Source of the DNA: an uncultured Clostridia bacterium
GTDB lineage: Bacteria; Bacillota; Clostridia; Oscillospirales; Acutalibacteraceae
NCBI GenBank assembly: GCA_945875045.1
Contig: CAMCIX010000095.1
Span: 1-6,419 of the forward strand
Reading direction: 5' to 3'
DNA: 6,419 bases
In this document: one piece after another, positions 1-6,376 of the stretch
Numbering within the stretch: the first letter of the stretch is position 1
How the letters are laid out: each line of letters begins with the position of its first letter
Notes under the pieces: generated by a model
Told to the model about the DNA's origin: nothing
What the model saw: the letters and a program-made list of their open reading frames with translations, nothing else
The model's database searches: none
Translations under genes and position numbers: made by a program

Positions 1-39
1 CAGAACTATGTATTTGAGACAGACAGTGCGAACATCATA
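1..39. other. Short non-coding stretch beyond the copA terminator
   Basis: No coding frame, ribosome binding site or RNA signature is visible here. This is the beginning of the region downstream of the copper operon, and the next gene lies outside the window. Confidence 0.5.
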
Positions 40-77
40 AAAACGCAGAGAGCGAAATAATCGTCTCTCTGCGTTTT
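40..77 (-). terminator. Intrinsic terminator of the csoR-copA operon
   Basis: A perfect 13-bp inverted repeat (40-52 AAAACGCAGAGAG with 65-77 CTCTCTGCGTTTT) encloses a 12-nt loop that can add three more pairs (CGA/TCG around AATAA). Read on the minus strand, the stem starts 20 nt after the copA stop codon and ends in a run of five T. The plus-strand reading also ends in TTTT, so it could stop transcription from both sides. It marks the end of the copper operon. Confidence 0.88.
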
Positions 78-97
78 GTTGGTTTCTTTAGAATCAA

Positions 98-307
98 TCA
101 CTGAATATCGGTTACCTGATAGCCTTGATCGGAAACAGCCTGCTTCAGAAGGTCGTCGGAAAGCTCTTTTTCGAGCGTTACAACTGCAGTTCCGTTCTTA
201 TGGCTGACCTCTGCCTTTTTCACGCCGTCAAGTGCCTCAAGGGCTTTTTTTACGTGCATCTCGCAATGTCCGCACATCATACCTTCGATTTTTAATGTCT
301 TTTCCAT
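98..307 (-). other. Nested CopZ-like copper chaperone reading frame within the 3' end of copA
   Basis: The last 69 codons of copA form a complete ferredoxin-fold HMA domain that begins with an ATG at 307, at the exact edge of the domain, and has the metal site MMCGHC (C12 and C15 in its own numbering). The length equals that of free-standing CopZ chaperones, which hand Cu+ to CopA and to copper-sensing repressors. A strong Shine-Dalgarno sequence sits 9 nt before this ATG, so a free chaperone may be translated from within the copA message in addition to the fused domain. The internal start is inferred from the sequence and not shown; the fused domain itself is certain. Confidence 0.55.
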
Positions 308-2626
308 TGTTTTTGTCTCCTTTTGGTTTGTGATTTTTAATTTATTTTTGATTTTGTGATCCCGCCCGGAATCATGCATCCGAAAGAAATTTAAGCGCAG
401 GGCGTTGGTGACTACGCTGAAGCTGGACAAGCTCATTGCCGCCGCCGCAAACATGGGATTTAACTGCCAGCCGAGCACACTGATAAATACACCGGCCGCC
501 AAAGGAATACCGATAATATTATAGATAAACGCCCAAAACAGATTTTCGTGAATGTTTCTAAGCGTTGCACGGCTCAAACGAATTGCCGCAGGAACATCGG
601 ATAGACGGCTTTTCATCAGTACCACATCCGCCGCGTCAATCGCAACATCCGCGCCTGCACCAATAGCGATACCTATATCGGCACTTGTAAGCGCCGGAGC
701 GTCATTAACGCCGTCACCGACCATAATGACAGTGCCTTGTTTCTTAAGCTCACGGATTACACTTTCTTTGCCGTCGGGGAGCACCCCGGCAATCACTTCA
801 TCAACGCCTGCCTTTGCTCCAATCGCCTTAGCCGTGCGCTCGTTATCGCCTGTCAGCATCACCACATTAATGCCCATATTCTGCATTTCTTTTATTGCCT
901 GCGGACTGTCCTCTTTGATAATATCCGCAACGGCGATAATACCGCAAAGCTCACCGCCGGAGGCAAAGAACAACGGCGTTTTTCCTTCTTCCGAGAGCCG
1001 CTCGGATTGTGTCTTTATTTCGTCAGGCACAGGGATTTGTTCGCTGATAAATTTATAACTGCCGCCAATAAGGACGGCACCGTCAAGAAAAGCGGAAAGT
1101 CCGTTGCCGGGTAAGGCTTTGAACTGCTCGACCTCACCGACTGCCAATCCTTCCTGCTTAGCCCTTTGAGTGATTGCCCGTGCCAACGGATGCTCGCTTT
1201 TTTTCTCCAGCGCATAAGCGATAGACAAAAGCTCCTCTTCGCTTCTGCCGTTTGTCGGAATCATATCCGTAACTCTTGGTTCTCCTTGCGTTATCGTTCC
1301 GGTTTTATCAAGTGCCACAATCTGCGTTTTCCCGGTTTTTTCCAAAGATACAGCCGTTTTGAAGAGAATACCGTTCTTTGCTCCCATTCCGTTTCCGACC
1401 ATAATAGCTACAGGCGTGGCAAGACCGAGCGCACAGGGACAGCTGATCACCAATACGGATATACCCCTCGCCAAAGCAAAGCCTACTGTCTGACCGACAA
1501 TAAGCCATGCTATCACGGTTATTGCCGCAATAACAATAACGGTAGGGACAAACACACCTGATACCTTGTCTGCAACCTTTGCAATCGGCGCTTTTGTTGC
1601 GGCCGCATCACTGACCATCTGAATAATCTGCGAAAGCGTGGTGTCCTCACCCACTCTTGTCGCTTCACAGCGGATAAACCCCGATCGGTTCAGCGTTCCG
1701 GCGGAGACTGTGCTTCCGGCCGTTTTGTCTACCGGTATACTCTCGCCTGTCAGGGTGGATTCATCTACTGCGCTGTTTCCCTCTAAAACGGTTCCGTCCA
1801 CAGGGATATTTTCACCGGGACGCACGACAAAGATTTCCCCCTTTGCTACCTGCTCAATAGGCAGGGTTATTTCGGTACCGTCCCTTTCAAGCACGGCGGT
1901 TTTGGGAGCCAGCTTCATCAGTCCTTTCAGAGCGTCGGTGGTTTTACCCTTTGAGCGCGCCTCCAGCATTTTTCCAAGGGTTATGAGTGCCAGTATCATA
2001 GCGGCGGATTCAAAGTAAAACTCGTGCATATAGGACATTACGGCAGCCGCGTTGCCCTTTACCTGCGCATCCGTCATGGCAAATAGAGCAAAGGTGCTGT
2101 AACCAAAGGCGGCAGTAGCGCCTAATGCAACCAAAGCGTCCATATTCGGCGCACGGTGCCACAAGCTTTTAAATCCGCTGATAAAAAATTTCTGATTGAT
2201 AACCATAATTACAACCGTTAACAATAGCTGCAAAAGCCCCATTGCCACATGGTTATTGTCGAAGAAAGACGGCAGAGGCAAGCCCCACATCATATGTCCC
2301 ATGGAAACATACATAAGAACAATCAAAAAGCCGAGAGAGGCAATCAGTCGCTTTTTAAGTAGGGGTGTTTCTCTGTCCTTCAGTGGGTCTGTGTCGGAGG
2401 ATGACCGTGTGTTTCGCTCCGTGTTACTTTTTTTAATTACTGCGTCGTATCCTGCGTTACGAACCGCCGCTATAATCTCTTTAGCGTCGGCAGTTCCCTC
2501 CACGCCCATAGAATTGGTAAGCAGGCTAACCGAGCAGGATGTTACACCTTTCACGCCTGATACCGCTTTTTCCACCCGTGCGGTGCAGGCGGCACAGCTC
2601 ATACCGGTTACTGTATATTGCTCCAT
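98..2626 (-). CDS. copA: Cu+-exporting P1B-type ATPase with C-terminal CopZ-like domain
   Basis: An 842-residue inner-membrane pump that uses ATP to export Cu+ from the cytoplasm. In order it has an N-terminal heavy-metal-associated (HMA) domain (about 1-66, metal site GMSCAAC with C11 and C14), eight predicted membrane segments, the actuator TGES (293-296), the membrane metal site CPC (396-398), the phosphorylation site DKTGT (D440), the P1B marker HP (479-480), TGD (592-594) and GDGVND (637-642). The late-helix YN (702-703) and MSLSS (731-735) motifs are those of Cu+ pumps rather than Zn/Cd pumps. After a basic linker (about 750-773) comes a second HMA domain (774-842, GMMCGHC with C785 and C788). 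No key residue is missing. The ATG at 2626 is forced because an in-frame stop lies two codons upstream. It follows csoR by 22 nt and is surely co-transcribed. Silver may also be carried, as in other CopA proteins. Confidence 0.96.
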   Translation of the reverse strand: MEQYTVTGMSCAACTARVEKAVSGVKGVTSCSVSLLTNSMGVEGTADAKEIIAAVRNAGYDAVIKKSNTERNTRSSSDTDPLKDRETPLLKKRLIASLGFLIVLMYVSMGHMMWGLPLPSFFDNNHVAMGLLQLLLTVVIMVINQKFFISGFKSLWHRAPNMDALVALGATAAFGYSTFALFAMTDAQVKGNAAAVMSYMHEFYFESAAMILALITLGKMLEARSKGKTTDALKGLMKLAPKTAVLERDGTEITLPIEQVAKGEIFVVRPGENIPVDGTVLEGNSAVDESTLTGESIPVDKTAGSTVSAGTLNRSGFIRCEATRVGEDTTLSQIIQMVSDAAATKAPIAKVADKVSGVFVPTVIVIAAITVIAWLIVGQTVGFALARGISVLVISCPCALGLATPVAIMVGNGMGAKNGILFKTAVSLEKTGKTQIVALDKTGTITQGEPRVTDMIPTNGRSEEELLSIAYALEKKSEHPLARAITQRAKQEGLAVGEVEQFKALPGNGLSAFLDGAVLIGGSYKFISEQIPVPDEIKTQSERLSEEGKTPLFFASGGELCGIIAVADIIKEDSPQAIKEMQNMGINVVMLTGDNERTAKAIGAKAGVDEVIAGVLPDGKESVIRELKKQGTVIMVGDGVNDAPALTSADIGIAIGAGADVAIDAADVVLMKSRLSDVPAAIRLSRATLRNIHENLFWAFIYNIIGIPLAAGVFISVLGWQLNPMFAAAAMSLSSFSVVTNALRLNFFRMHDSGRDHKIKNKLKITNQKETKTMEKTLKIEGMMCGHCEMHVKKALEALDGVKKAEVSHKNGTAVVTLEKELSDDLLKQAVSDQGYQVTDIQ
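317..324 (-). promoter_or_regulatory. Internal ribosome binding site before the nested CopZ start
   Basis: The minus strand reads AAAAGGAG, then 9 nt (ACAAAAACA), then ATG at 307. Both match and spacing are as good as at a normal gene start, although the site lies inside the copA frame, in the codons for the linker QKETKT. The surrounding linker DNA is very AT-rich, which would keep the site unstructured. Confidence 0.6.
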
Positions 2627-2641
2627 AGTTTATTTGTAACG

Positions 2642-2650
2642 CCTCCTTTT
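2642..2650 (-). promoter_or_regulatory. Ribosome binding site of copA, overlapping the csoR stop
   Basis: The minus strand reads AAAAGGAGG across the csoR stop codon, 15 nt before the copA ATG at 2626. The spacing is long, but an in-frame TAA between the site and the ATG rules out an earlier copA start. The overlap suggests that ribosomes finishing csoR feed copA translation. Confidence 0.7.
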
Positions 2651-2960
2651 ATTTCATCAGTTTTTGCAGAGTTGCCACTAACTCGTCAATTACTTCATCC
2701 TTGCCGTCACGTATATCTCTGGCAACACAGCCCCTGATATGACTCGCCAGCAGCTCCTTATTAAAAGCATTGACCGCGGCGTTCACAGCGGCGGACTGGA
2801 TTAAAATATCCGCACAGTAAGCGTCTTTTTCCACCATTCCGCGAATCCCTCTAATCTGCCCTTCAATTCGGTTTAGGCGGTGAATCAGCTTTTTGCGTTC
2901 TTCATCTGAGCGAGCTGTTGTTTTTCCACAGCATCCGCATACTTCCTTTTCAGACATCAT
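2649..2960 (-). CDS. csoR: CsoR-family copper-sensing transcriptional repressor
   Basis: A 103-residue all-helical cytoplasmic DNA-binding protein. CsoR-family repressors hold their operator until Cu+ binds, then release it. The Cu+ ligands of the family are all present: C49 (in DAYCADIL) and the pair H74/C78 (in SHIRGC). The conserved core LIHRLNRIEGQIRGIRGM (25-42) carries basic residues expected to contact DNA. The Cys-His-Cys set separates it from the related RcnR/FrmR nickel or formaldehyde sensors and from CstR sulfur sensors. An extra Cys-rich N-terminus (CGCC, 8-11) precedes the core. Two ATG codons follow each other (2960 and 2957); AAGGAGG lies 5 nt before the first and 8 nt before the second, so the true start may be 2957, giving 102 residues. 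It is the first gene of the copper operon, and its promoter carries two matching operators, so it most likely represses itself and copA. Confidence 0.94.
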   Translation of the reverse strand: MMSEKEVCGCCGKTTARSDEERKKLIHRLNRIEGQIRGIRGMVEKDAYCADILIQSAAVNAAVNAFNKELLASHIRGCVARDIRDGKDEVIDELVATLQKLMK

Positions 2961-2965
2961 CGCAT

Positions 2966-2972
2966 CCTCCTT
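2966..2972 (-). promoter_or_regulatory. Ribosome binding site of csoR
   Basis: A perfect AAGGAGG on the minus strand. It lies 5 nt before the ATG at 2960 and 8 nt before the ATG at 2957. The more usual spacing favours the second Met as the start. Confidence 0.8.
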
Positions 2973-2974
2973 AC

Positions 2975-2991
2975 ATACCCCGATGGGGTAT
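2975..2991. promoter_or_regulatory. CsoR-type operator, proximal copy
   Basis: The palindrome ATACCCCGATGGGGTAT has two perfect 7-bp arms around GAT. It fits the known CsoR operator pattern of a TACCC half-site, a short G/C-rich centre and GGGTA. It covers the predicted transcription start (about 2989) and lies just downstream of the -10 box, where bound repressor would block initiation. Confidence 0.85.
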
Positions 2992-2995
2992 TATC

Positions 2996-3024
2996 ATTAT
3001 ATACCCTAACGGGGTATATGTCAA
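2996..3024 (-). promoter_or_regulatory. Promoter of the csoR-copA operon
   Basis: On the minus strand a perfect -35 TTGACA (3024-3019) is followed by a 17-bp spacer and a perfect -10 TATAAT (3001-2996). Transcription should start near 2989, giving a leader of about 30 nt before csoR. A promoter this close to consensus should be strong when not repressed. The spacer is almost entirely filled by the distal CsoR operator. Confidence 0.9.
2999..3019. promoter_or_regulatory. CsoR-type operator, distal copy inside the promoter spacer
   Basis: Arms ATATACCC (2999-3006) and GGGTATAT (3012-3019) form perfect 8-bp half-sites around TAACG. The site lies between the -35 and -10 boxes and touches both. 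Its centre is 26 bp from that of the proximal copy, about two and a half helix turns. CsoR tetramers bound here would exclude RNA polymerase. Confidence 0.87.
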
Positions 3025-3047
3025 TAGGGAAACCGCATAAAAACTGC

Positions 3048-3087
3048 AAAAAAGCAGTAACCGGAAGGCTAACCGCCTTCCGGTTAC
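3048..3087 (-). terminator. Intrinsic terminator of the metH unit
   Basis: A perfect 13-bp inverted repeat (3057-3069 GTAACCGGAAGGC with 3075-3087 GCCTTCCGGTTAC) encloses a 5-nt loop. Read on the minus strand the stem is followed by TGC and then six T (3053-3048). It lies 59 nt past the stop codon of the EamA gene and some 25 bp before the -35 box of the csoR promoter, so it insulates the copper operon from the methionine operon. A second small hairpin (ACTGC, T6 loop, GCAGT, 3043-3058) overlaps its foot. Confidence 0.82.
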
Positions 3088-3146
3088 ATACAGACCTCAT
3101 TTTCGTTAAGAACATCACGTAAATGACAGAGGATTGTTTTCAATAA

Positions 3147-3560
3147 TCATATTACCATAAGTAATGTTCCCGCGCCGATAAGGGCACAGCCTATTCCTGA
3201 TTTCAGGGTAATTTTTTCATTTAAAAAGATAAAGGCTAAAACGAGGGTGATTACCACGCTTAATTTATCAACGGGAACAACCTTTGAAGCTTCTCCAACT
3301 TGTAGCGCTTTATAGTAACAAATCCATGACGCGCCGGTTGCAAGCCCCGAAAGGATTAAAAATATCCAGCTTTTGCGGCTTATCTCCGAAATACCGCCCT
3401 GAGCACCCGTTATGAATACCATAAGCCACGCCATCGCGACAACCACAACGGTTCTAATCGCGGTGGCTAAATTTGAATTTACACCGTCAATGCCTATCTT
3501 CGCAAGGATTGAGGTCAGCGCGGCAAACACCGCAGAAAGCAGAGCTAAAACGAACCACAT
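3147..3560 (-). CDS. Single-domain EamA/DMT-superfamily membrane protein
   Basis: A 137-residue, very hydrophobic protein with five predicted membrane segments (about 2-24, 31-52, 65-86, 97-113 and 119-137). It matches one EamA repeat of the drug/metabolite transporter superfamily, with the typical stretch CYYKALQVGEASKVVPVDKL (81-100) and the NEKIT turn before the last helix. Most DMT carriers have two such repeats, about 300 residues; this length matches the known one-repeat subgroup, which would have to work as a dimer, so it is not obviously truncated. The substrate is unknown. It lies 15 nt after metH, with a weak AGGGA ribosome binding site 12 nt before the ATG, and is probably in the same transcript. 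That hints at a methionine- or homocysteine-related solute, but nothing in the sequence proves it. Confidence 0.82.
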   Translation of the reverse strand: MWFVLALLSAVFAALTSILAKIGIDGVNSNLATAIRTVVVVAMAWLMVFITGAQGGISEISRKSWIFLILSGLATGASWICYYKALQVGEASKVVPVDKLSVVITLVLAFIFLNEKITLKSGIGCALIGAGTLLMVI

Positions 3561-3575
3561 AGCATTTACACATCC

Positions 3576-5927
3576 CTATAAATAGAATTTTTCGGCATAT
3601 CGGACGGTCTCCATCGCGTCCTTTGCGTAGCAGTCCGCCTTTATCATATCGGCGTATTCCTGCGTTAATACCGCGCCGCCCACAACGACCTTAATTTCGG
3701 GGTCTGCCTTGTGAAGAAGGGCTATGGTCTGTTCCATTGAGGGAACTGTGGTGGTCATAAGGGCGCTTAAGCCTACAAGCCTACAGTTTTCTTTAATAGC
3801 GGCTTCAACCACAATTTCGGGGTCAACGTCTCGCCCTAAGTCGATTACGTTAAAGCCGTAGCTTTCAAGCATTACCTTAACAATATTTTTGCCTATGTCG
3901 TGAATATCGCCCTTTACTGTGGCGATAACAAATTTTTTGCCGTTTTCGCCCGCTTTTTCGGGTATCTTTTGTTTTATCACCTCAAACGCGGCGGACGCGG
4001 CTTCGGCGCTCATTAAAAGCTGGGGAAGATACGCCTTTTTGTTTTCAAAGGCTGTTCCGATTTCGTCAAGGGCGGGAATAACGAATTTATCTATTATTTC
4101 AAGGGGCGCTGTGGTTTCGATTAATATTTCCGCCGCCTTGACCGCAGTTTCTTTAACACCCTTTATAACCGCCGTTTTAAGGTCGGCAGGGTCGGTTTGG
4201 GGTTTTGCGGCTTCCGCCGAAGGCATTTCCGAAGCATAGGCAATATAATCGGTACAGGCGGGGTCGATACCCGCTAAGGCGCGATAGGCAAAATAGGAGT
4301 TCATCATATACGCCGAAAAGGGGTTCATAATAGCGCAGTCAAGCCCGCTTGTCAGCGCGGCGGTGAAAAACGCGGAATTTATAAGCTCGCGGCGGGGAAG
4401 ACCGAACGAAATGTTAGATACCCCAAGGCTGGTTTTAATTCCTGCGTTCTTTAGAAGCTTAATTGTTTTAAGGGTGATGTTAGCGCTTTCCTGATTTGAG
4501 GAAACGGTTAGCGCCAATGGGTCAACGATTATATCACGCTTTTGTATACCGTACTTTTCGGCGGTTTCAATTATTTTAAGGGCGATATTAAACCGCTCCT
4601 CGGCGATGTCGGGGATTCCGTTTTCGTCAAGGGTTAGTGCGATTACCGCGCCGCCGTATTTTTTTACAAGTGGGAATACGCCCTCCATACTCGCCCTGTC
4701 ACCGTTTACCGAGTTTATAAGCGCCTTGCCGTTGTAAGCGCGAAGGGCGGCTTCAAGCACCGACTTATCGGTCGTGTCAATCTGCAAGGGCAGGTCGCAT
4801 ACGGCTTGGAGCTGTTTTACAACGCTTAGCATCATAGCTTCTTCGTCAATTTCGGGGAGACCTACGTTAACGTCAAGAATATGTACGCCCTTATCCGCCT
4901 GATTAAGCCCCTCGCCTAATATGTAATTAATATCGCCCCGCCTTAGCGCGTCCTTAAATTTCGGCTTGCCCGTCGGGTTAATGCGCTCGCCTATAAGCAC
5001 GGGGCCTTTGCCTATTTCCACCGCGTGGGTGTAGGAGGAGACAAGGGTTTCGGTGTGATTTTTAGGTTCCTTAAGGGGAATATCCCGCGTTTTTTCCACG
5101 GTTTTGCTTATAAATTCGGGGGTTGTGCCGCAACAGCCGCCTAAAACAGACGCGCCGCAAAGGGCGATTTCCCGCATACTGTCCGAAAAATCGTCGGCAT
5201 TAACATTGTATACCGTAACGCCGTCCTTTGCCTCGGGAAGACCCGCGTTGGGATTTACAATTACGGGAACGGTCGCGTATTCACACAGCTCTTTAACTAC
5301 AGGCAACATTTTATCGGGCCCTAAGGAGCAGTTAATGCCTAAGGCGTCTACCCTCAAGCCTTCGAGCATAGCGACCATTGCCTTAGGGTCTGCGCCCGTC
5401 ATTAAGTGACGGCTTTCGTCGTATACATTTGTGACAAATACGGGCAAATCGCAGTTTTCCTTTGCCGCAAGCACCGCCGCCTTAGTCTCGTAGCTGTCGT
5501 TCATTGTCTCTATAATAATAAGGTCTGCGCCGCACTTAGCGGCAACCCTTACGTTGGCGGCGAAAAGCTCCACCGCGTCCTCAAAGCTAAGCTCTCCCAA
5601 CGGTTCTAACAGCTTGCCCGTAGGTCCTATATCAAAGGCGACAAATTTATCCTTTCTTTCGCCAATAGCGTTTTTAGCGCATTTAATACCCTCGGCGATA
5701 AGCTCCTCGAAATTATCGTATTTAAGCTTGCTGATTCCGAATGTATTGGTGGTAATAATATCGCTCCCCGCGTCAAGATAAGCCTTGTGAAGTGCCGTGA
5801 TTTTTTGCGGGTTAGTAATATTCCAAAGCTCGGGCGGCTCGCCGCCTTTAAGCCCCATTTCCTGTAAAAGCGTGCCTGTGCCGCCGTCAAAATACAGTCT
5901 TTTTTTCTTTAAAAGTTCTCTTATCAT
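3576..5927 (-). CDS. metH: Cobalamin-dependent methionine synthase, catalytic and B12 modules (no activation domain)
   Basis: A 783-residue cytoplasmic enzyme that moves a methyl group from 5-methyltetrahydrofolate through cobalamin to homocysteine, giving methionine and free folate. Modules in order: the homocysteine-binding barrel (about 1-290) with zinc ligands C200 (GINCS) and C265/C266 (GGCCGTTP); the pterin-binding barrel (about 305-565) with GERINPTG (313-320), DVNVG (352-356) and NSVNGD (405-410); the four-helix cobalamin cap (about 585-660); and the Rossmann cobalamin domain (about 665-783) with DxHxxG (D674, H676, G679; H676 is the expected lower cobalt ligand), the S721 region and GGAVLT (750-755). 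It stops after the B12 domain and lacks the C-terminal AdoMet-binding activation domain of the roughly 1,200-residue E. coli enzyme. That function is supplied by the gene just upstream, which it overlaps by 4 nt (ATGA). A GGGGA sequence precedes the ATG by 7 nt. Confidence 0.96.
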   Translation of the reverse strand: MIRELLKKKRLYFDGGTGTLLQEMGLKGGEPPELWNITNPQKITALHKAYLDAGSDIITTNTFGISKLKYDNFEELIAEGIKCAKNAIGERKDKFVAFDIGPTGKLLEPLGELSFEDAVELFAANVRVAAKCGADLIIIETMNDSYETKAAVLAAKENCDLPVFVTNVYDESRHLMTGADPKAMVAMLEGLRVDALGINCSLGPDKMLPVVKELCEYATVPVIVNPNAGLPEAKDGVTVYNVNADDFSDSMREIALCGASVLGGCCGTTPEFISKTVEKTRDIPLKEPKNHTETLVSSYTHAVEIGKGPVLIGERINPTGKPKFKDALRRGDINYILGEGLNQADKGVHILDVNVGLPEIDEEAMMLSVVKQLQAVCDLPLQIDTTDKSVLEAALRAYNGKALINSVNGDRASMEGVFPLVKKYGGAVIALTLDENGIPDIAEERFNIALKIIETAEKYGIQKRDIIVDPLALTVSSNQESANITLKTIKLLKNAGIKTSLGVSNISFGLPRRELINSAFFTAALTSGLDCAIMNPFSAYMMNSYFAYRALAGIDPACTDYIAYASEMPSAEAAKPQTDPADLKTAVIKGVKETAVKAAEILIETTAPLEIIDKFVIPALDEIGTAFENKKAYLPQLLMSAEAASAAFEVIKQKIPEKAGENGKKFVIATVKGDIHDIGKNIVKVMLESYGFNVIDLGRDVDPEIVVEAAIKENCRLVGLSALMTTTVPSMEQTIALLHKADPEIKVVVGGAVLTQEYADMIKADCYAKDAMETVRYAEKFYL

Positions 5928-6376
5928 TCTTTTATCCCCATAATTGCCGTGATTGATTTCATAGGCGTCATTAAGCTTGAGCTGTTTAGCGTTATTCCGA
6001 GGGTATAGTCGGCGTTAAGCGCCGCCAATACTGCAGGTTGATATGAAAGCGGCATATCGCCGTAGCCGGGGGCGTACCTGAAGGGCTTTTTGCCTGTGCC
6101 GCGAAGCAAATTATCGGCATAATCGCAAAGGCTCTCCGCCGCGGCAGAGGCGAGCGCGTCTGTAATAAAGCTTTCGGCGGGGGAGGTGAGTGCGAGGCGG
6201 GATATAAGCCTATCCGCCCCGATTCCTATTGTAACCCCTAAAATATAGGCTTCCCGACAGCCGTCAAGCGCCTTTATAAGGTTGTAGCTCCTAATATCTC
6301 CAAAGCCTAAATCGCATATATTTTCAGACTTAAAGGCTACATTAACCCTTGTATAGGCGTATTTAGGGGTAAGCAC
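5924..6376 (-). CDS. Methionine synthase reactivation (AdoMet-binding) domain protein, 5' end missing
   Basis: The last 150 codons of a stand-alone methionine synthase activation-domain protein. In this family the domain binds S-adenosylmethionine and, with a reductant, re-methylates cobalamin that has oxidised to cob(II)alamin. Visible marks are VTIGIGADRLISR (48-60 of the visible part), the helix AAAESLCDYAD, RYAPGYGD (100-107, the RxxxGY motif of the AdoMet site in MetH), and the C-terminal LMTPMKSITAIMGI. Free-standing relatives are about 200-230 residues, so some 50-80 N-terminal residues are probably missing, beyond the contig end. The visible sequence begins at 6376; the five codons that would extend it upstream (MYKRQ) come from sequencing adapter and must not be used as a start. 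It ends in a 4-nt overlap with metH, which implies coupled translation and a shared complex. Confidence 0.88.
   Translation of the reverse strand: MLTPKYAYTRVNVAFKSENICDLGFGDIRSYNLIKALDGCREAYILGVTIGIGADRLISRLALTSPAESFITDALASAAAESLCDYADNLLRGTGKKPFRYAPGYGDMPLSYQPAVLAALNADYTLGITLNSSSLMTPMKSITAIMGIKE

Noticed and set aside
4..22. The first bases of the window resemble the Tn5 mosaic end (about 14 of 19 positions match AGATGTGTATAAGAGACAG, ending GAGACAG).
   Set aside because: Five mismatches, two of them in the centre, and the preceding bases do not match the Nextera adapter. The other end of the contig carries an exact adapter, so a degenerate copy here is more likely chance. Read mapping would settle it.
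308..360. A frameshift or lost stop codon through sequencing error joining copA and copZ.
   Set aside because: The frame is open without any anomaly, and C-terminal HMA fusions of CopA occur, as far as I recall, in other Clostridia. An error cannot be fully excluded without reads, but it is not the simplest reading.
552..1561. Several plus-strand open frames of 125-168 codons opposite copA.
   Set aside because: They lie antisense to a fully conserved P-type ATPase, lack convincing ribosome binding sites and show no recognisable domains. They are shadows of copA codon use.
3057..3087. A transposon inverted repeat or attachment site, given the long perfect palindrome.
   Set aside because: The stem has a 5-nt loop, a T run on the minus-strand side and lies just after a gene end, which is the form of an intrinsic terminator. 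No recombinase gene or partner repeat is present.
3147..3560. A truncated half of a two-repeat DMT transporter.
   Set aside because: It has a clean start, a full five-helix repeat and a normal stop before a terminator, and the other half is not found in any frame nearby. A known one-repeat subgroup has this length.
3919..5781. Plus-strand open frames of 67-106 codons opposite metH.
   Set aside because: They are antisense shadows of metH, which is intact with all catalytic motifs; their sequences are low-complexity and match no family.
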